Assembly (NCBI GenBank): GCA_947630865.1
Contig: CANRJE010000002.1
Span: forward strand, 1 to 49,042
Source: an uncultured Bacilli bacterium
Lineage (GTDB): Bacteria; Bacillota_I; Bacilli_A; RF39; UBA660
Length of the DNA: 49,042 bases
Direction: 5' to 3'
The position numbers and the translations under genes are program-made. The notes below the pieces were generated by a model. It had not been told where the DNA came from and did not search any database. It saw nothing but the letters and a program-made list of their open reading frames with translations. Shown here one piece after another: positions 23,365-32,852 of this stretch. Position 1 is the stretch's first letter. Every line of letters begins with the position of its first letter.

Positions 23365-25395
23365 ATGAAATTAAAATTAAGCTTTATGCTATTAATATCA
23401 ATCTTTATATTTGTAAGTCCAAAAATTTGTTTGGCTAAAGAAATAACGATTGATAATGTTAAACACAATGTAACATCAACTTTAAAAGGAGATGGATATA
23501 TTTATGATGCTAGTAAAAATGCAATTACTTTAACTAATGCTAATTTACAATCTATTAAAACACCTGATAATTTAACTGTTGTTCTTGAAGGAGAAAATAC
23601 GTTAAATATTAATAAAACTTCTACATCAGTTGCAATTGAAGCTAAAAAGTTACAAATAGAAGGTAATGGCTCTTTGGATATTACTTCAAGTGGAAAGGGA
23701 ATAGCAGGAGAAACTATTTTTCTAAATGGTGGAAATATCAAAATAAATTCATCAGGTATCCCAATTGTAGTTACCTCTGGTGACATTGTAATTTATAATA
23801 CAAATTTAGAAGTTGATACATCTAAAGTAGTTATTCAAGCAATTAGTGGAGGAACATTTTTAAATAATGTTAATATTCTTGTTAAAAATGCACTTAATGT
23901 TTTTAATACTCAATATTTATACTTAACAGATACAAAATTAAATGTTTTAAAATGTACAGATTTTATGTTTTCTGATTCTATTGAAATTTATGTAAATCGT
24001 TATAGTAAATTAAATATTTATACAGAAAATGGTAATGTTTCTAAAAAGAATTTTATATTAGATAAAGGACTTTCAATCTCAACTAGTGAAGATGGAACAA
24101 CTTGGAAGAATTTTTCATCATCTAATTCCGATAAATATTTAAAAATAGAAGGTGAGAGTAAAACTTTAACCGAAGAAGAATTAAAAAGATTAGAAGATGA
24201 ATTAAAAGAAAAACAACAGGAATTAAAAGAATTAGAAGAAAAAATAAAAAGAAAGGAAGAAGAATTAAATGCAAAAGAAGAAGAATTAAGAGAAACTGAA
24301 AAATCTTTAGAAAATAAAAATACAGAACTAACTTCTAAAGAAAAAGAATTAAATAATCGAGAAGATTTTTTAAATCAAAAGGAGGAAAGATTAAATACAA
24401 AAAGTCAAGAATTAAAAGATAAAGAAGATGAGTTAAATAAAAAAGAAAATAGTTTAAGAGAATTAGAAAATAAACTTCTAGAAAAGGATAATACTTTAAC
24501 AGAGAAAGAAAAAGACCTTTTAGAACGAAGTAAAAGTTTAGATGATATTAAAAAAAATCTTCAAACTAGGGAAGAGGAGTTATTAAAAAGAGAAAAGAAA
24601 TTAGATGAAGATGAAAAAGCTTTAAAACTTAAGCAAGAAGAACTAACAAGAAGAGAAAATAATTTATTACCAACAGAAGAAGAATTAAACAATCGAGAAA
24701 AACTATTAACTGAAAAAGAAAAAAGATTATCTGAAGAATCCTCGAATTTAAATGCTAAAGAAAAAGAATTAGAATATTTAGATAGAGTTTTAAGTACTAA
24801 AGAAGCAACTTTAAAAGGGAGAGAAGAAGATTTAAATAACTGGTTTACTTCGTTAGATGAAAAAGAAAATTCAATTGATTCTAGAGAAAAAAATGTAACT
24901 TCTAAAGAAAACGATTTAAATAATCGTGAAACTAATTTGAATACACGTGAAGATTCTTTAAATTCTCGTGAAAATACTTTGAAAAGTAATCAAGAGGATT
25001 TAGAAAATAGAAATTTAGAATTTAATCTAAAAAATGATAAATTAGAATATGATCGAAATGTTTTAGAAAATGAAACAAAAGATTTAAATAATTTAAAAAG
25101 TAATCTTCAAGATGTAAAAAATGATTTGTTAAATAAAAATGATGAAATAAATCAAAAACTTTTATTATTAGAAGAATTTGAAAAAAGTTTGAATAATAAG
25201 GATTTAGAACTAAAAAGAAAGGAGGAAGATTTAAGTTATGTTAAAACTACTTATAATGTTAATTCAAAACCTCTTAATACTATAAAAGAAGAATCATCAA
25301 ATAAATTTATATTTATACCTTTTATACTATTATTAATTGGTTTAATTATAGGAATATATTTTTTCTTAAAAAGAAATAGGAGGGTTTATGGATAA
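23365..25395 (+). CDS. Surface stalk protein: beta-solenoid-like head, 51-heptad coiled coil, C-terminal membrane anchor
   Basis: Residues 1-24 are a signal peptide (cleavage after CLA). Residues about 25-262 contain short repeating strands such as AITLTNANLQSI, LTVVLEGENTLNI, LQIEGNGSLDIT and GETIFLNGGNIKI, typical of carbohydrate-binding or beta-solenoid modules. Residues 272-628 are 51 consecutive heptads of the form xLxxKEx with no insertion or deletion; the only proline is in heptad 24. A single membrane helix (about 648-668) and a basic tail close the protein. So the head would stand about 50 nm from the membrane if fully extended (0.15 nm per residue). Good ribosome site (AAAGGA). Overlaps comEA by eight bases, so it is an operon partner of DNA uptake genes. 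Confidence 0.8.
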   Translation: MKLKLSFMLLISIFIFVSPKICLAKEITIDNVKHNVTSTLKGDGYIYDASKNAITLTNANLQSIKTPDNLTVVLEGENTLNINKTSTSVAIEAKKLQIEGNGSLDITSSGKGIAGETIFLNGGNIKINSSGIPIVVTSGDIVIYNTNLEVDTSKVVIQAISGGTFLNNVNILVKNALNVFNTQYLYLTDTKLNVLKCTDFMFSDSIEIYVNRYSKLNIYTENGNVSKKNFILDKGLSISTSEDGTTWKNFSSSNSDKYLKIEGESKTLTEEELKRLEDELKEKQQELKELEEKIKRKEEELNAKEEELRETEKSLENKNTELTSKEKELNNREDFLNQKEERLNTKSQELKDKEDELNKKENSLRELENKLLEKDNTLTEKEKDLLERSKSLDDIKKNLQTREEELLKREKKLDEDEKALKLKQEELTRRENNLLPTEEELNNREKLLTEKEKRLSEESSNLNAKEKELEYLDRVLSTKEATLKGREEDLNNWFTSLDEKENSIDSREKNVTSKENDLNNRETNLNTREDSLNSRENTLKSNQEDLENRNLEFNLKNDKLEYDRNVLENETKDLNNLKSNLQDVKNDLLNKNDEINQKLLLLEEFEKSLNNKDLELKRKEEDLSYVKTTYNVNSKPLNTIKEESSNKFIFIPFILLLIGLIIGIYFFLKRNRRVYG

Positions 25396-26164
25396 ATTAA
25401 ATGATTTAAAAATGTTTTTCTATAATCATAAAAAAATAGTTATAATATCATTTTTGCTTTTAATAAGTCTTTCTATAACTTTAGTGTTTTTAAAAAAAGA
25501 TAAATATAAATCAGAGAGTATAGTTTATGAAAATCTTTTATCGAGAGATAATGAATTAGAAAAAGAAGAAGAAGAAATTTATTATTATGTTGATATAAAA
25601 GGAGAAGTTATAACACCTGGTGTTTATTCACTTAGTAAAGGGAAAAGAGTAGTTGATGCAATTAATTCTGCAGGAGGTGTTACTCAAAATGCTGATACGT
25701 CTTTGCTTAATTTAAGTTTAGAATTAGAAGATGGTATGGTTATAATTATTTATTCTAAAGATGAAATAAAAAATTATCAAAAAGTTTCAACTGAAGAAAA
25801 TAAAAAAGAAGAAATTTGTAATGGCAAAGTTGTTAATAATGCTTGTATTGTGAATAGTAAAACAACGGTTGTTAATAATGCTGGAGAAAAAAAAGAAAAT
25901 GAGAAAAAAGATAATAATATAAATAATTCAGAAACTTCATCAAAAGAAAACAACAATAAAGATATAGCAAGTGAAAAGATTAATATAAATACAGCTTCTC
26001 TTGAAGAACTTATGTTGTTATCTAAAATAGGAGAGAGTAAAGCTTTAGCAATAATTAATTATCGTAAAGAAAATGGTTTATTTAAAACTATTGAAGATAT
26101 AAAAAATGTAAGTGGTATAGGGGATAAAATCTTTGAAGAGATTAAAGCCTATATTACAATCTAA
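25388..26164 (+). CDS. comEA: Competence protein ComEA, DNA receptor
   Basis: Membrane-anchored double-stranded DNA-binding protein for transformation. One transmembrane helix (about 18-36), an SLBB domain (YYYVDIKGEVITPGVYSLSKG, residues about 64-120), a low-complexity Lys/Asn/Glu linker, and a C-terminal double helix-hairpin-helix (ININTASLEELMLLSKIGESKA ... VSGIGDKIFEEI, residues about 197-258). The linker contains a Cys pair (ICNGKVVNNACIV) that could form a disulfide outside the cell. At 258 residues it is somewhat longer than usual because of the linker. ATG 25388 has AGGAGGG inside the end of the stalk gene, so the two are coupled. Confidence 0.93.
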   Translation: MDKLNDLKMFFYNHKKIVIISFLLLISLSITLVFLKKDKYKSESIVYENLLSRDNELEKEEEEIYYYVDIKGEVITPGVYSLSKGKRVVDAINSAGGVTQNADTSLLNLSLELEDGMVIIIYSKDEIKNYQKVSTEENKKEEICNGKVVNNACIVNSKTTVVNNAGEKKENEKKDNNINNSETSSKENNNKDIASEKININTASLEELMLLSKIGESKALAIINYRKENGLFKTIEDIKNVSGIGDKIFEEIKAYITI

Positions 26165-28169
26165 AAAGTTTTACTTAATTTTAATAATATTAACATTTAG
26201 CTATTTAATTTTAATGACTAAAATTATAAGATATGAGAGTATCTATAATCCTAATGATAAAGAATTTATAGGTATAATTTATAGTATAAAAAAAACAGAT
26301 TATGGATATTCTCTAACTTTAAAAGCTAAAGAAAAATTAATAGTTTATTTAAAAGATAATGATTATAATTTAGGAGATTTAGTTTATATAAAAGGAGATT
26401 TAGAAAAACCAAAGAATAATACAGTTTTAAACAATTTTAATTATAAGGAATATTTATATCATAATAAAATATTTTATATTTTGAATGCTAAAGAAATAAA
26501 AGTTTTAAAAGAAAATGAAAATATTATTTATAAACTAAAAAATAATTTACTAAAATATTTAGATACTTTTAAATCAAATAATTATTTAAAATCTTTTATC
26601 CTAGCTGATACTTCTTATTTGGATAATGAAATTTATAATTCTTATCAAATAAATGGAATTTGTCATTTATTATCAATTGGAAGTACTCATATAACTTTTT
26701 TAAGTATCTTTTTGTTATATATTTTTAAAAAATTAAAATTTAAGGAAGTAATTTCTTATTTAATTATGTTTATAATTATTTTTATTTATTTACTTTTAAC
26801 TGATTTTCAAGTTGCTATTCTAAGAGTTTATTTATACATGATTTTAAGTTTTCTAAATAAAAAATTAAAATTTGATTTAAAACCTATAAATTTATTTTTA
26901 TTAGTAATATCTTTAACTTTATTTTTAAATCCCTTTTATATTTATCATCGAGGCTTTTTATATTCTTATAGTATTAGTTTTATTTTGATACTAAACAAAG
27001 ATAATTTAACTGGTAATTATTTTAAAAAGATACTAAAAATATCTCTTATATCGTTTTTATATAGTATACCTTTTAATATATATTTTAATTATTCTCTAAA
27101 TTTATTTAGTGTTTTATATAATTTAATTTATGTTCCAAGTTTTAATTTAATTGTTTTCCCCTTATCTTTACTAACAGTTATTTTTCCATTTTTAGATAAT
27201 ATATTTTATTTAGTTGTAAAAAATCTTAATAATCTTTCTTTTTTTCTTAATAAAATTGATATTGGAATAATTGTTTTAAGAAAAATATCAATTATAGTAT
27301 TAATTATTTATTTAGGAATATTTGCTTATTTAATAAAGGAATTAAGTAAAAAGAAATTTAAAACTTTAATAATTATTTTTATAATTTTATTACTCCATGT
27401 TCATATAAATGATTTTATAAAGGAAAATTTCTTTATGATAATTGATGTTAATCAAGGTGATTCTAGTTTATTTTATAGCAATAATAAAACTATTTTAATT
27501 GATACTGGTGGATTATATAAGAAAAATAATGTTGTAAAAACAATTACTATGTTGCAATCTTTAGGAATTTCCAAAATAGATTATTTGTTTTTAACTCATG
27601 GTGATTATGATCATATGGGAGATAGTCTTTATTTGGTTTCACATTTTAAAGTTTTGAATGTTGTTTTTAATAGTAACACTTTTAATGCTTTAGAAAGTGA
27701 TTTATTAGAACTGTTAAAAGAAAAAAAGATAAATTATAGTATTGGCTATCAAGGTATGACATATAAATTTAATAACATTAAGATTTTCTTATTGAATAAA
27801 AGTTATGATAATGAAAATGATTCTAGTTTGATAATGTATATTCTTTTTAATGATAAAAAGATTTTAATGATGGGAGATGCTAGTACAAAAGTTGAAAATG
27901 AATTACTTAAAAAATATAATATTTCAGATATTGACTTTTTTAAAGTTGGACATCATGGTTCTAATACTAGTTCTAGTGAATATTTTATTAATAGTATAAA
28001 ACCAAAATATGCTTTTATATCTGTTGGAAAAAATAATTTATATGGACACCCTAAAAAGGAAACCTTAGATAATTTATCTAAAAGTCGAATTTATAGAACA
28101 GATAAAGATGGTAGTATACTAATAAAATTTAAGGATAATAATTATTTAATAAAAAATTATGCACCATAG
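26133..28169 (+). CDS. comEC: Competence protein ComEC/Rec2, DNA uptake channel
   Basis: Channel that passes single-stranded DNA across the membrane. An N-terminal OB-like part (IGIIYSIKKTDYGYSL, LGDLVYIKGDLEKP), a multi-helix competence domain, and a C-terminal metallo-beta-lactamase-like domain with DVNQGDSSLF, LIDTGG, LTHGDYDHMGD, MMGDAS and KVGHHGSNTS, which keeps the metal ligands thought to support strand degradation. The usual SGLH of the competence domain reads GSTH (LLSIGSTHITF). Translation probably starts at TTG 26133, 32 bases inside comEA, behind AGGGG; no ATG is available before about 26212. Together with comEA and a pilin-like gene this implies natural transformation. Confidence 0.92.
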   Translation: MKRLKPILQSKKFYLILIILTFSYLILMTKIIRYESIYNPNDKEFIGIIYSIKKTDYGYSLTLKAKEKLIVYLKDNDYNLGDLVYIKGDLEKPKNNTVLNNFNYKEYLYHNKIFYILNAKEIKVLKENENIIYKLKNNLLKYLDTFKSNNYLKSFILADTSYLDNEIYNSYQINGICHLLSIGSTHITFLSIFLLYIFKKLKFKEVISYLIMFIIIFIYLLLTDFQVAILRVYLYMILSFLNKKLKFDLKPINLFLLVISLTLFLNPFYIYHRGFLYSYSISFILILNKDNLTGNYFKKILKISLISFLYSIPFNIYFNYSLNLFSVLYNLIYVPSFNLIVFPLSLLTVIFPFLDNIFYLVVKNLNNLSFFLNKIDIGIIVLRKISIIVLIIYLGIFAYLIKELSKKKFKTLIIIFIILLLHVHINDFIKENFFMIIDVNQGDSSLFYSNNKTILIDTGGLYKKNNVVKTITMLQSLGISKIDYLFLTHGDYDHMGDSLYLVSHFKVLNVVFNSNTFNALESDLLELLKEKKINYSIGYQGMTYKFNNIKIFLLNKSYDNENDSSLIMYILFNDKKILMMGDASTKVENELLKKYNISDIDFFKVGHHGSNTSSSEYFINSIKPKYAFISVGKNNLYGHPKKETLDNLSKSRIYRTDKDGSILIKFKDNNYLIKNYAP

Positions 28170-28474
28170 ATAAAAAATAGTATAAAACCTATACATATTC
28201 ATATAATATTAAAGGTTAAAAAGATGAACGATTATTGTTTAGTGTCATATAATATATTGTGACGCTTAACGTGTTAAGCGTTTTATATAGATTAGGAATT
28301 TTATTCCGAGAAAGGGACTATATCAAAATTAAGTGATTGATTTTATATCAGTCTCTTTTTTTATATTATTTGGATTATCTATTATATTAAAACTGTATTG
28401 GAATTTTATCTTTGTTTTGTTATAATAAAGAAGAAAGATGATGATGAATTCATTATTTTAAGAAAGAGGCAGAT
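28170..28474 (+). other. 305-base gene-free region with three consecutive hairpins
   Basis: No ORF. Two TATAAT hexamers (28202-28207 and 28248-28253) lack convincing -35s. Hairpin 1: ACGCTTAA/TTAAGCGT with a CGTG loop (28262-28281). Hairpin 2: GGAAT/ATTCC (28295-28307). Hairpin 3: a long imperfect stem, AAAGGGACT... pairing with ...AGTCTCTTT, followed by seven Ts (about 28308-28362), an intrinsic terminator. The set could be a small RNA, a leader of a lost gene, or simply the comEC terminators. The promoter of the next gene lies after it. Confidence 0.4.
28398..28426 (+). promoter_or_regulatory. Promoter of the PF06541-type gene and DUF2974 gene
   Basis: TTGGAA (28398-28403), 17-base spacer, TATAAT (28421-28426) with an extended TGT. 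Confidence 0.7.
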
Positions 28475-29188
28475 ATGAATAAGATATTTTTATATTTTCT
28501 TTTATTTTTAATATATTCTTTTATGGGATGGTTAATGGAAGTAATTTTAACTGTTATCAAAGAACATAAATTTGTTAACCGAGGATTTTTAATAGGTCCA
28601 TATTGTCCTATATATGGTTCTGGTTGTCTTTTAATTATAATTTTACTTAATAGATATTTAGATTCTCCAATCATTCTTTTCTTTATGGCAATTATAATTT
28701 GTTCAATTCTTGAATATTTAACTAGTTATGTTATGGAAAAAATATTTAATGCAAGATGGTGGGATTATAGTGATAAAAGATTTAATTTAAATGGGAGAAT
28801 TTGTTTAGAAACCATGATTCCATTTGGAGTTTTAGGTACTTTGATTACCTATGTTATTAATCCTTTTTATGTTAAAATTTTAAGTTCAATTCCAGAAATT
28901 ATTTTAAATATTATAGCAATTATTTTATTTTTAGTATTTATAACTGATATTGGAGTTTCTTGTAACGTTGTTACAACATTGAAGAAAGAAATTAAAAAGG
29001 CTGAAAAAGATCAAACTGAAGAAATTACTAAGAAAATTAGAGCAGTTCTTGGTAAAAGAAGTATTTTACATAGACGTTTGGTTCATGCTTTTCCTAATTT
29101 AAAAACTTCGCGAGAAATATTACTTGAACTTCAAGCAAAAGTTAATAATGCTATTGAAAAAATTGATAGTAAGAAAAATAGAGGTTAG
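28475..29188 (+). CDS. Membrane protein of the CmpB-like 'putative ABC transporter permease' family (PF06541)
   Basis: Family pattern is clear: FLIYSFMGWLMEVILTVIKEHKFVNRGFLIGPYCPIYGSG in the first 50 residues, then LEYLTSYVMEKIFNARWWDYSDKRFNLNGRICLE. About five to six transmembrane helices, then a cytoplasmic charged helix (residues about 168-237). The 'ABC permease' label of this family is historical and no ATPase is adjacent; the biochemical role is unknown. ATG 28475 follows GAGG. Two bases separate it from the DUF2974 gene, so they form an operon. Confidence 0.78.
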   Translation: MNKIFLYFLLFLIYSFMGWLMEVILTVIKEHKFVNRGFLIGPYCPIYGSGCLLIIILLNRYLDSPIILFFMAIIICSILEYLTSYVMEKIFNARWWDYSDKRFNLNGRICLETMIPFGVLGTLITYVINPFYVKILSSIPEIILNIIAIILFLVFITDIGVSCNVVTTLKKEIKKAEKDQTEEITKKIRAVLGKRSILHRRLVHAFPNLKTSREILLELQAKVNNAIEKIDSKKNRG

Positions 29189-29190
29189 TT

Positions 29191-30408
29191 ATGGCAAATA
29201 TAAATGATTATTTAGAATGGAGAGGGGATATTCCTTTCAATAAAAATTTTCCTTTTAATGAAATTGATAGTATGATTTTAGCAAGATTTTCTTATTTATT
29301 ATTTGATAGAATTAAATTAGAAAAGAAAGAAACAATTAAAGATATTTCTTTAAAGATGAAAGATTTTAAAAATGAAGAATTTTTATATAATGGAGATAAA
29401 GAATTAATTACAAATTTAGGAGAAAGTAAGAGATTTAATAATTTAATTGTAACAGATTATGTGAAAAATAATGATAAAGCTCGTGAAAAACAATTTGGTG
29501 CTATTACAATTCATTTACCTAATCGAGAGATTTATATATCTTATATTGGAACGGATATGACAATTTATGGCTGGAAAGAAGATTTCAATATGGGATTTAT
29601 GGAAAACGTTCCTTGTCAAATAGCAGGACTAGAATATCTAAAAAAAATAACTAAAAAATATCCAACTAAAAGAATAAGAATAGGAGGACATTCTAAAGGA
29701 GGAAATGTAGCAGTATTTGCAGCAATTAGTAGTCCTCTTGAAATTCAAAAGAAAATTATTAAAGTCTATAATTATGATGGTCCAGGATTCAATAAAAAGA
29801 TAATTGAAAAATATGAAAATCAAAAGATTTTAGAAAAAATAGAAACTTATATACCACAAGATTCAATTATTGGTAGAGTGTTATATCATAAGGAAAAAAC
29901 AACGATTGTTTTAAGTCTTGAAAAAGGAATATTAGAACACGATATTTTTTCTTGGCAAGTATTTAAAGATGATTTAATAAAATTAGCTAAAAATACTAAT
30001 ATGAGTGAAACTATTGATAAGACTTTAACTGATTGGATTGAAAATACAACTGATATAGAAAGAGAAATATTAGTTGATTCAATATTTGATTTATTTTATT
30101 CAACTGATTCTAATACTTTTATGGATTTAGTATCAAATTTAAAAGATAATATTCCTAAAATTATGAAAAGATATAGTGTAATAGCACCTTCTGAAAAGAA
30201 ACTAATTGGTGAAATGATTATGAGAATAGTTAAAGCTTATATGAATATTGTTAAGAAGGAAAATTTGGATAAAATTGAGAATATAAAAAGTGAATATATT
30301 AAAAAAGGAAAATCAAAATTAGAAGAGTTAGACGAAAAATATTTAAGAAAAATAAAAACGGAATTTCAAAAAACAATTAATAATGAGAAAGAACGGTTGA
30401 AAAGCTAA
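29191..30408 (+). CDS. DUF2974-type alpha/beta hydrolase
   Basis: Mbeg1-like family (PF11187), a serine hydrolase fold of the lipase superfamily. The nucleophile elbow GGHSKGGNVAVFAA puts the Ser near residue 168. Downstream are the usual DGPGF, IPQDSIIGRVLYH and EHDIFSWQV segments, which carry the likely acid and His. The C-terminal third (about 270-405) is helical and charged. No signal peptide. Substrate unknown, probably a lipid or ester. It is cotranscribed with the preceding membrane protein and ends before a strong terminator. Confidence 0.82.
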   Translation: MANINDYLEWRGDIPFNKNFPFNEIDSMILARFSYLLFDRIKLEKKETIKDISLKMKDFKNEEFLYNGDKELITNLGESKRFNNLIVTDYVKNNDKAREKQFGAITIHLPNREIYISYIGTDMTIYGWKEDFNMGFMENVPCQIAGLEYLKKITKKYPTKRIRIGGHSKGGNVAVFAAISSPLEIQKKIIKVYNYDGPGFNKKIIEKYENQKILEKIETYIPQDSIIGRVLYHKEKTTIVLSLEKGILEHDIFSWQVFKDDLIKLAKNTNMSETIDKTLTDWIENTTDIEREILVDSIFDLFYSTDSNTFMDLVSNLKDNIPKIMKRYSVIAPSEKKLIGEMIMRIVKAYMNIVKKENLDKIENIKSEYIKKGKSKLEELDEKYLRKIKTEFQKTINNEKERLKS

Positions 30409-30453
30409 TAATCCTTGAAAAATAAGGAAAAATAAAGAATTTAAATGATGCCT

Positions 30454-30500
30454 AAAGGACTTGACTTGTAAGTTTACAGTCAAGTCTTTTAAATTTTTTT
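30454..30500 (+). terminator. Strong intrinsic terminator
   Basis: GACTTGACTTGTA (30458-30470) pairs with TACAGTCAAGTC (30475-30486) with one bulge, extended by A/T pairs, then a T run at about 30494-30500. Confidence 0.85.
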
Positions 30501-30571
30501 AAGACTATTTTCCTTTAAAAATAACGGTTTAAAAAAGTTTAAAAAATATTAAATGTAAATTTTTTGTAATT

Positions 30572-30585
30572 GTTGCAATTGCAAC
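30572..30585. promoter_or_regulatory. Perfect 14-base palindrome upstream of nrdD
   Basis: GTTGCAATTGCAAC. It ends 20 bases before the extended -10 of nrdD, so it sits at or just upstream of the -35 position. It does not match the NrdR box I know (ACACwATATwGTGT) or the Rex site. Confidence 0.5.
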
Positions 30586-30605
30586 ACTAAAAAGTGATTT
30601 TCCTT

Positions 30606-30614
30606 TGCTATAAT
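30606..30614 (+). promoter_or_regulatory. Extended -10 promoter of nrdDG
   Basis: TGCTATAAT; the hexamer at the expected -35 position (ACTAAA) is poor, which fits an activator-dependent promoter using the palindrome just upstream. Confidence 0.6.
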
Positions 30615-30640
30615 TTGGTTATCGTAGGAGGATTAGAAAT

Positions 30641-32836
30641 ATGAAAATTATTAAACGAGATGGTACATTCGTTGATTTTGAACCAGAAAAAATTGAAAAT
30701 GCTATCAACAAAGCAAATGCTGAAGTTGATGAAGAAGAGAGAGTTTCAGAAACCCAAATTAAAAATATTGTTAGATATATAGAGAAGTTAAATAAAAAAA
30801 GAATTCTTGTTGAAGATGTTCAAGATATAATTGAAAAGAGAATTATGGCTCTTGGAAAGTATGAACTTGCAAAAAAATATATAACATACCGTTATACAAG
30901 AGAGTTAGTAAGAAAGGCTAATACAACTGATAGAACGATTAAAGAATTAATCAATGGAGAATCTGAGTATTGGAATACTGAAAATTCTAATAAGAATGCT
31001 AAAGTTGTTACTGTTCAAAGAGATTATTTAGCAGGAATTACTAGTACAGATATTACAAGAAGATTTTTACTTCCTGAAGATATTGTAAAGGCACATGACT
31101 CTGGAATTATTCATTTTCATGATGCTGATTACTTTGCTCAAAATGCTCTTCATAACTGTGATTTAATTAATCTTGAAGATATGCTTCAAAATGGAACGAA
31201 TATAAATGGAGTTATGATTGAAAAACCTCATCGTTTCTTAACGGCTATGACAATTGCAACTCAGTTAATAACTGCAGTTTCATCAAGTCAGTATGGAGGT
31301 TGTACAGTATCTTTAACACATTTAGCACCATTTGTAAGAGATAGTTATAATTTTTATTTAGATAAATATAAAAAGAGAAAATTTAAAAAAGCTGAATGTG
31401 AAAAATATGCTAAAGAAGATTTACGTAAGGAAATTATTGATGGTGTTCAAACTTTTCAATATCAAATTAATTCAATGACAACTACTAATGGTCAAGCTCC
31501 ATTTTTAAGTGTTAATATGTATTTAGGTGAAACTGAAGAATACAAAGAAGAACTTGCAATGATTATCGAAGAAGTTTTAAATCAAAGAATCAAAGGTATG
31601 AAAAATGAAAAAGGTGTTTATATAACTCCGGCTTTTCCTAAACTATTATATGTACTTGAAGAAGATAACATAAAAGAAGATGGAAAGTACTATTATTTAA
31701 CTGAACTTGCTGCTAAATGTACAGCAAAAAGAATGGTACCAGATTACATATCTGAAAAAGTAATGAAAGAATTAAAAATAAATGAATTAGGAGAAGGAGA
31801 ATGTTATCCTTGTATGGGTTGTCGTAGTTTCTTAACTCCTGATAGAAGTATTTCTCTTGGAAATATTGCTAAAGCTAAAAACTATGTTCCAGGAAAAGGA
31901 AAATATTATGGTAGGTTCAATCAAGGTGTTGTAACAATCAACTTACCAGATGTTGCTTTAACTTCTGAAAAAGATATGGATAGATTCTGGGAGATTCTTG
32001 ATGAAAGACTAGACCTTTGCCATAGAGCTCTTAAAATTCGTCATGATAGACTTTCTCATGCAACAAGTGATATAGCTCCTATCTTATGGCAACATGGTGC
32101 TCTTGCAAGACTTGAAAAAGGTGAATCAATTCATGAACTATTACATCATGGATATTCAACGATTTCTCTTGGTTATGCTGGTTTATATGAATGTGTAAAA
32201 TATATGACAGGACATTCTCATACTGATGGTGGCAAGGGCCATGATTTTGGAATTGAAATTATGGAACGACTAAATGATGCTTGTAAAAAATGGAAAGCTG
32301 AAGAAGATATTGATTACTCTGTTTATGGAACACCAATTGAATCTACGACTTATAAATTTGCTAAGAATTTAAAAGAAAGATTTGGGGTTATTAAGGGTAT
32401 AACCGATAGAGATTATATTACTAATTCATATCATGTACCAGTATTTGAAGAAATTGATGCTTTCAAAAAATTAAAACTTGAAAGTGAATTTCAAAAATTA
32501 TCTCCAGGAGGAGCAATCTCTTATATTGAAACACCTAATATGCAAAATAATATTGATGCTGTTCTTGAAATTATTAAATTTATTTATGATAACATTATGT
32601 ATGCTGAACTTAATACTAAGAGTGATTATTGTCAAGCATGTGGATATGATGGAGAGATTTTACTAGATGATAAATTAGAATGGTATTGTCCAAATTGTGG
32701 CAACAGAAATCATGATACATTAAATGTTGCTAGACGTACATGTGGTTATATAGGAACTAATTTCTGGAATAAAGGAAGAACTCAAGAGATAAAAGAAAGA
32801 GTTCTACATGTTGATAATAAAGTTGATGAAAAATAG
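30641..32836 (+). CDS. nrdD: Anaerobic ribonucleoside-triphosphate reductase
   Basis: Class III ribonucleotide reductase: makes dNTPs without oxygen, using a glycyl radical. An ATP-cone regulates it (residues about 1-90, KIIKRDGTFVDFEPEKIENAI). The core has QYGGCTVSLTHLAPFVRDS and the active-site cysteines. A four-Cys zinc site is in CQACGYDG ... CPNCGNRN, and the radical loop RRTCGYIGTNFW puts the radical Gly near residue 702. Length 731 is normal. ATG 30641 follows AGGAGG. Requires NrdG, the next gene, for activation. Indicates anaerobic growth. Confidence 0.96.
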   Translation: MKIIKRDGTFVDFEPEKIENAINKANAEVDEEERVSETQIKNIVRYIEKLNKKRILVEDVQDIIEKRIMALGKYELAKKYITYRYTRELVRKANTTDRTIKELINGESEYWNTENSNKNAKVVTVQRDYLAGITSTDITRRFLLPEDIVKAHDSGIIHFHDADYFAQNALHNCDLINLEDMLQNGTNINGVMIEKPHRFLTAMTIATQLITAVSSSQYGGCTVSLTHLAPFVRDSYNFYLDKYKKRKFKKAECEKYAKEDLRKEIIDGVQTFQYQINSMTTTNGQAPFLSVNMYLGETEEYKEELAMIIEEVLNQRIKGMKNEKGVYITPAFPKLLYVLEEDNIKEDGKYYYLTELAAKCTAKRMVPDYISEKVMKELKINELGEGECYPCMGCRSFLTPDRSISLGNIAKAKNYVPGKGKYYGRFNQGVVTINLPDVALTSEKDMDRFWEILDERLDLCHRALKIRHDRLSHATSDIAPILWQHGALARLEKGESIHELLHHGYSTISLGYAGLYECVKYMTGHSHTDGGKGHDFGIEIMERLNDACKKWKAEEDIDYSVYGTPIESTTYKFAKNLKERFGVIKGITDRDYITNSYHVPVFEEIDAFKKLKLESEFQKLSPGGAISYIETPNMQNNIDAVLEIIKFIYDNIMYAELNTKSDYCQACGYDGEILLDDKLEWYCPNCGNRNHDTLNVARRTCGYIGTNFWNKGRTQEIKERVLHVDNKVDEK

Positions 32837-32852
32837 AAAGTGACGTGATAAA

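Noticed and set aside
23127..23365. CRISPR-like array from repeated TTTGACAAATT elements
   Set aside because: Only two exact copies plus partial half-sites with irregular spacing and no spacer structure; better explained as operators.
24170..25250. DNA-level tandem repeat or minisatellite in the stalk gene
   Set aside because: The periodicity is at the protein heptad level; the codons vary from unit to unit, so it is selection on a helix, not recent DNA duplication.
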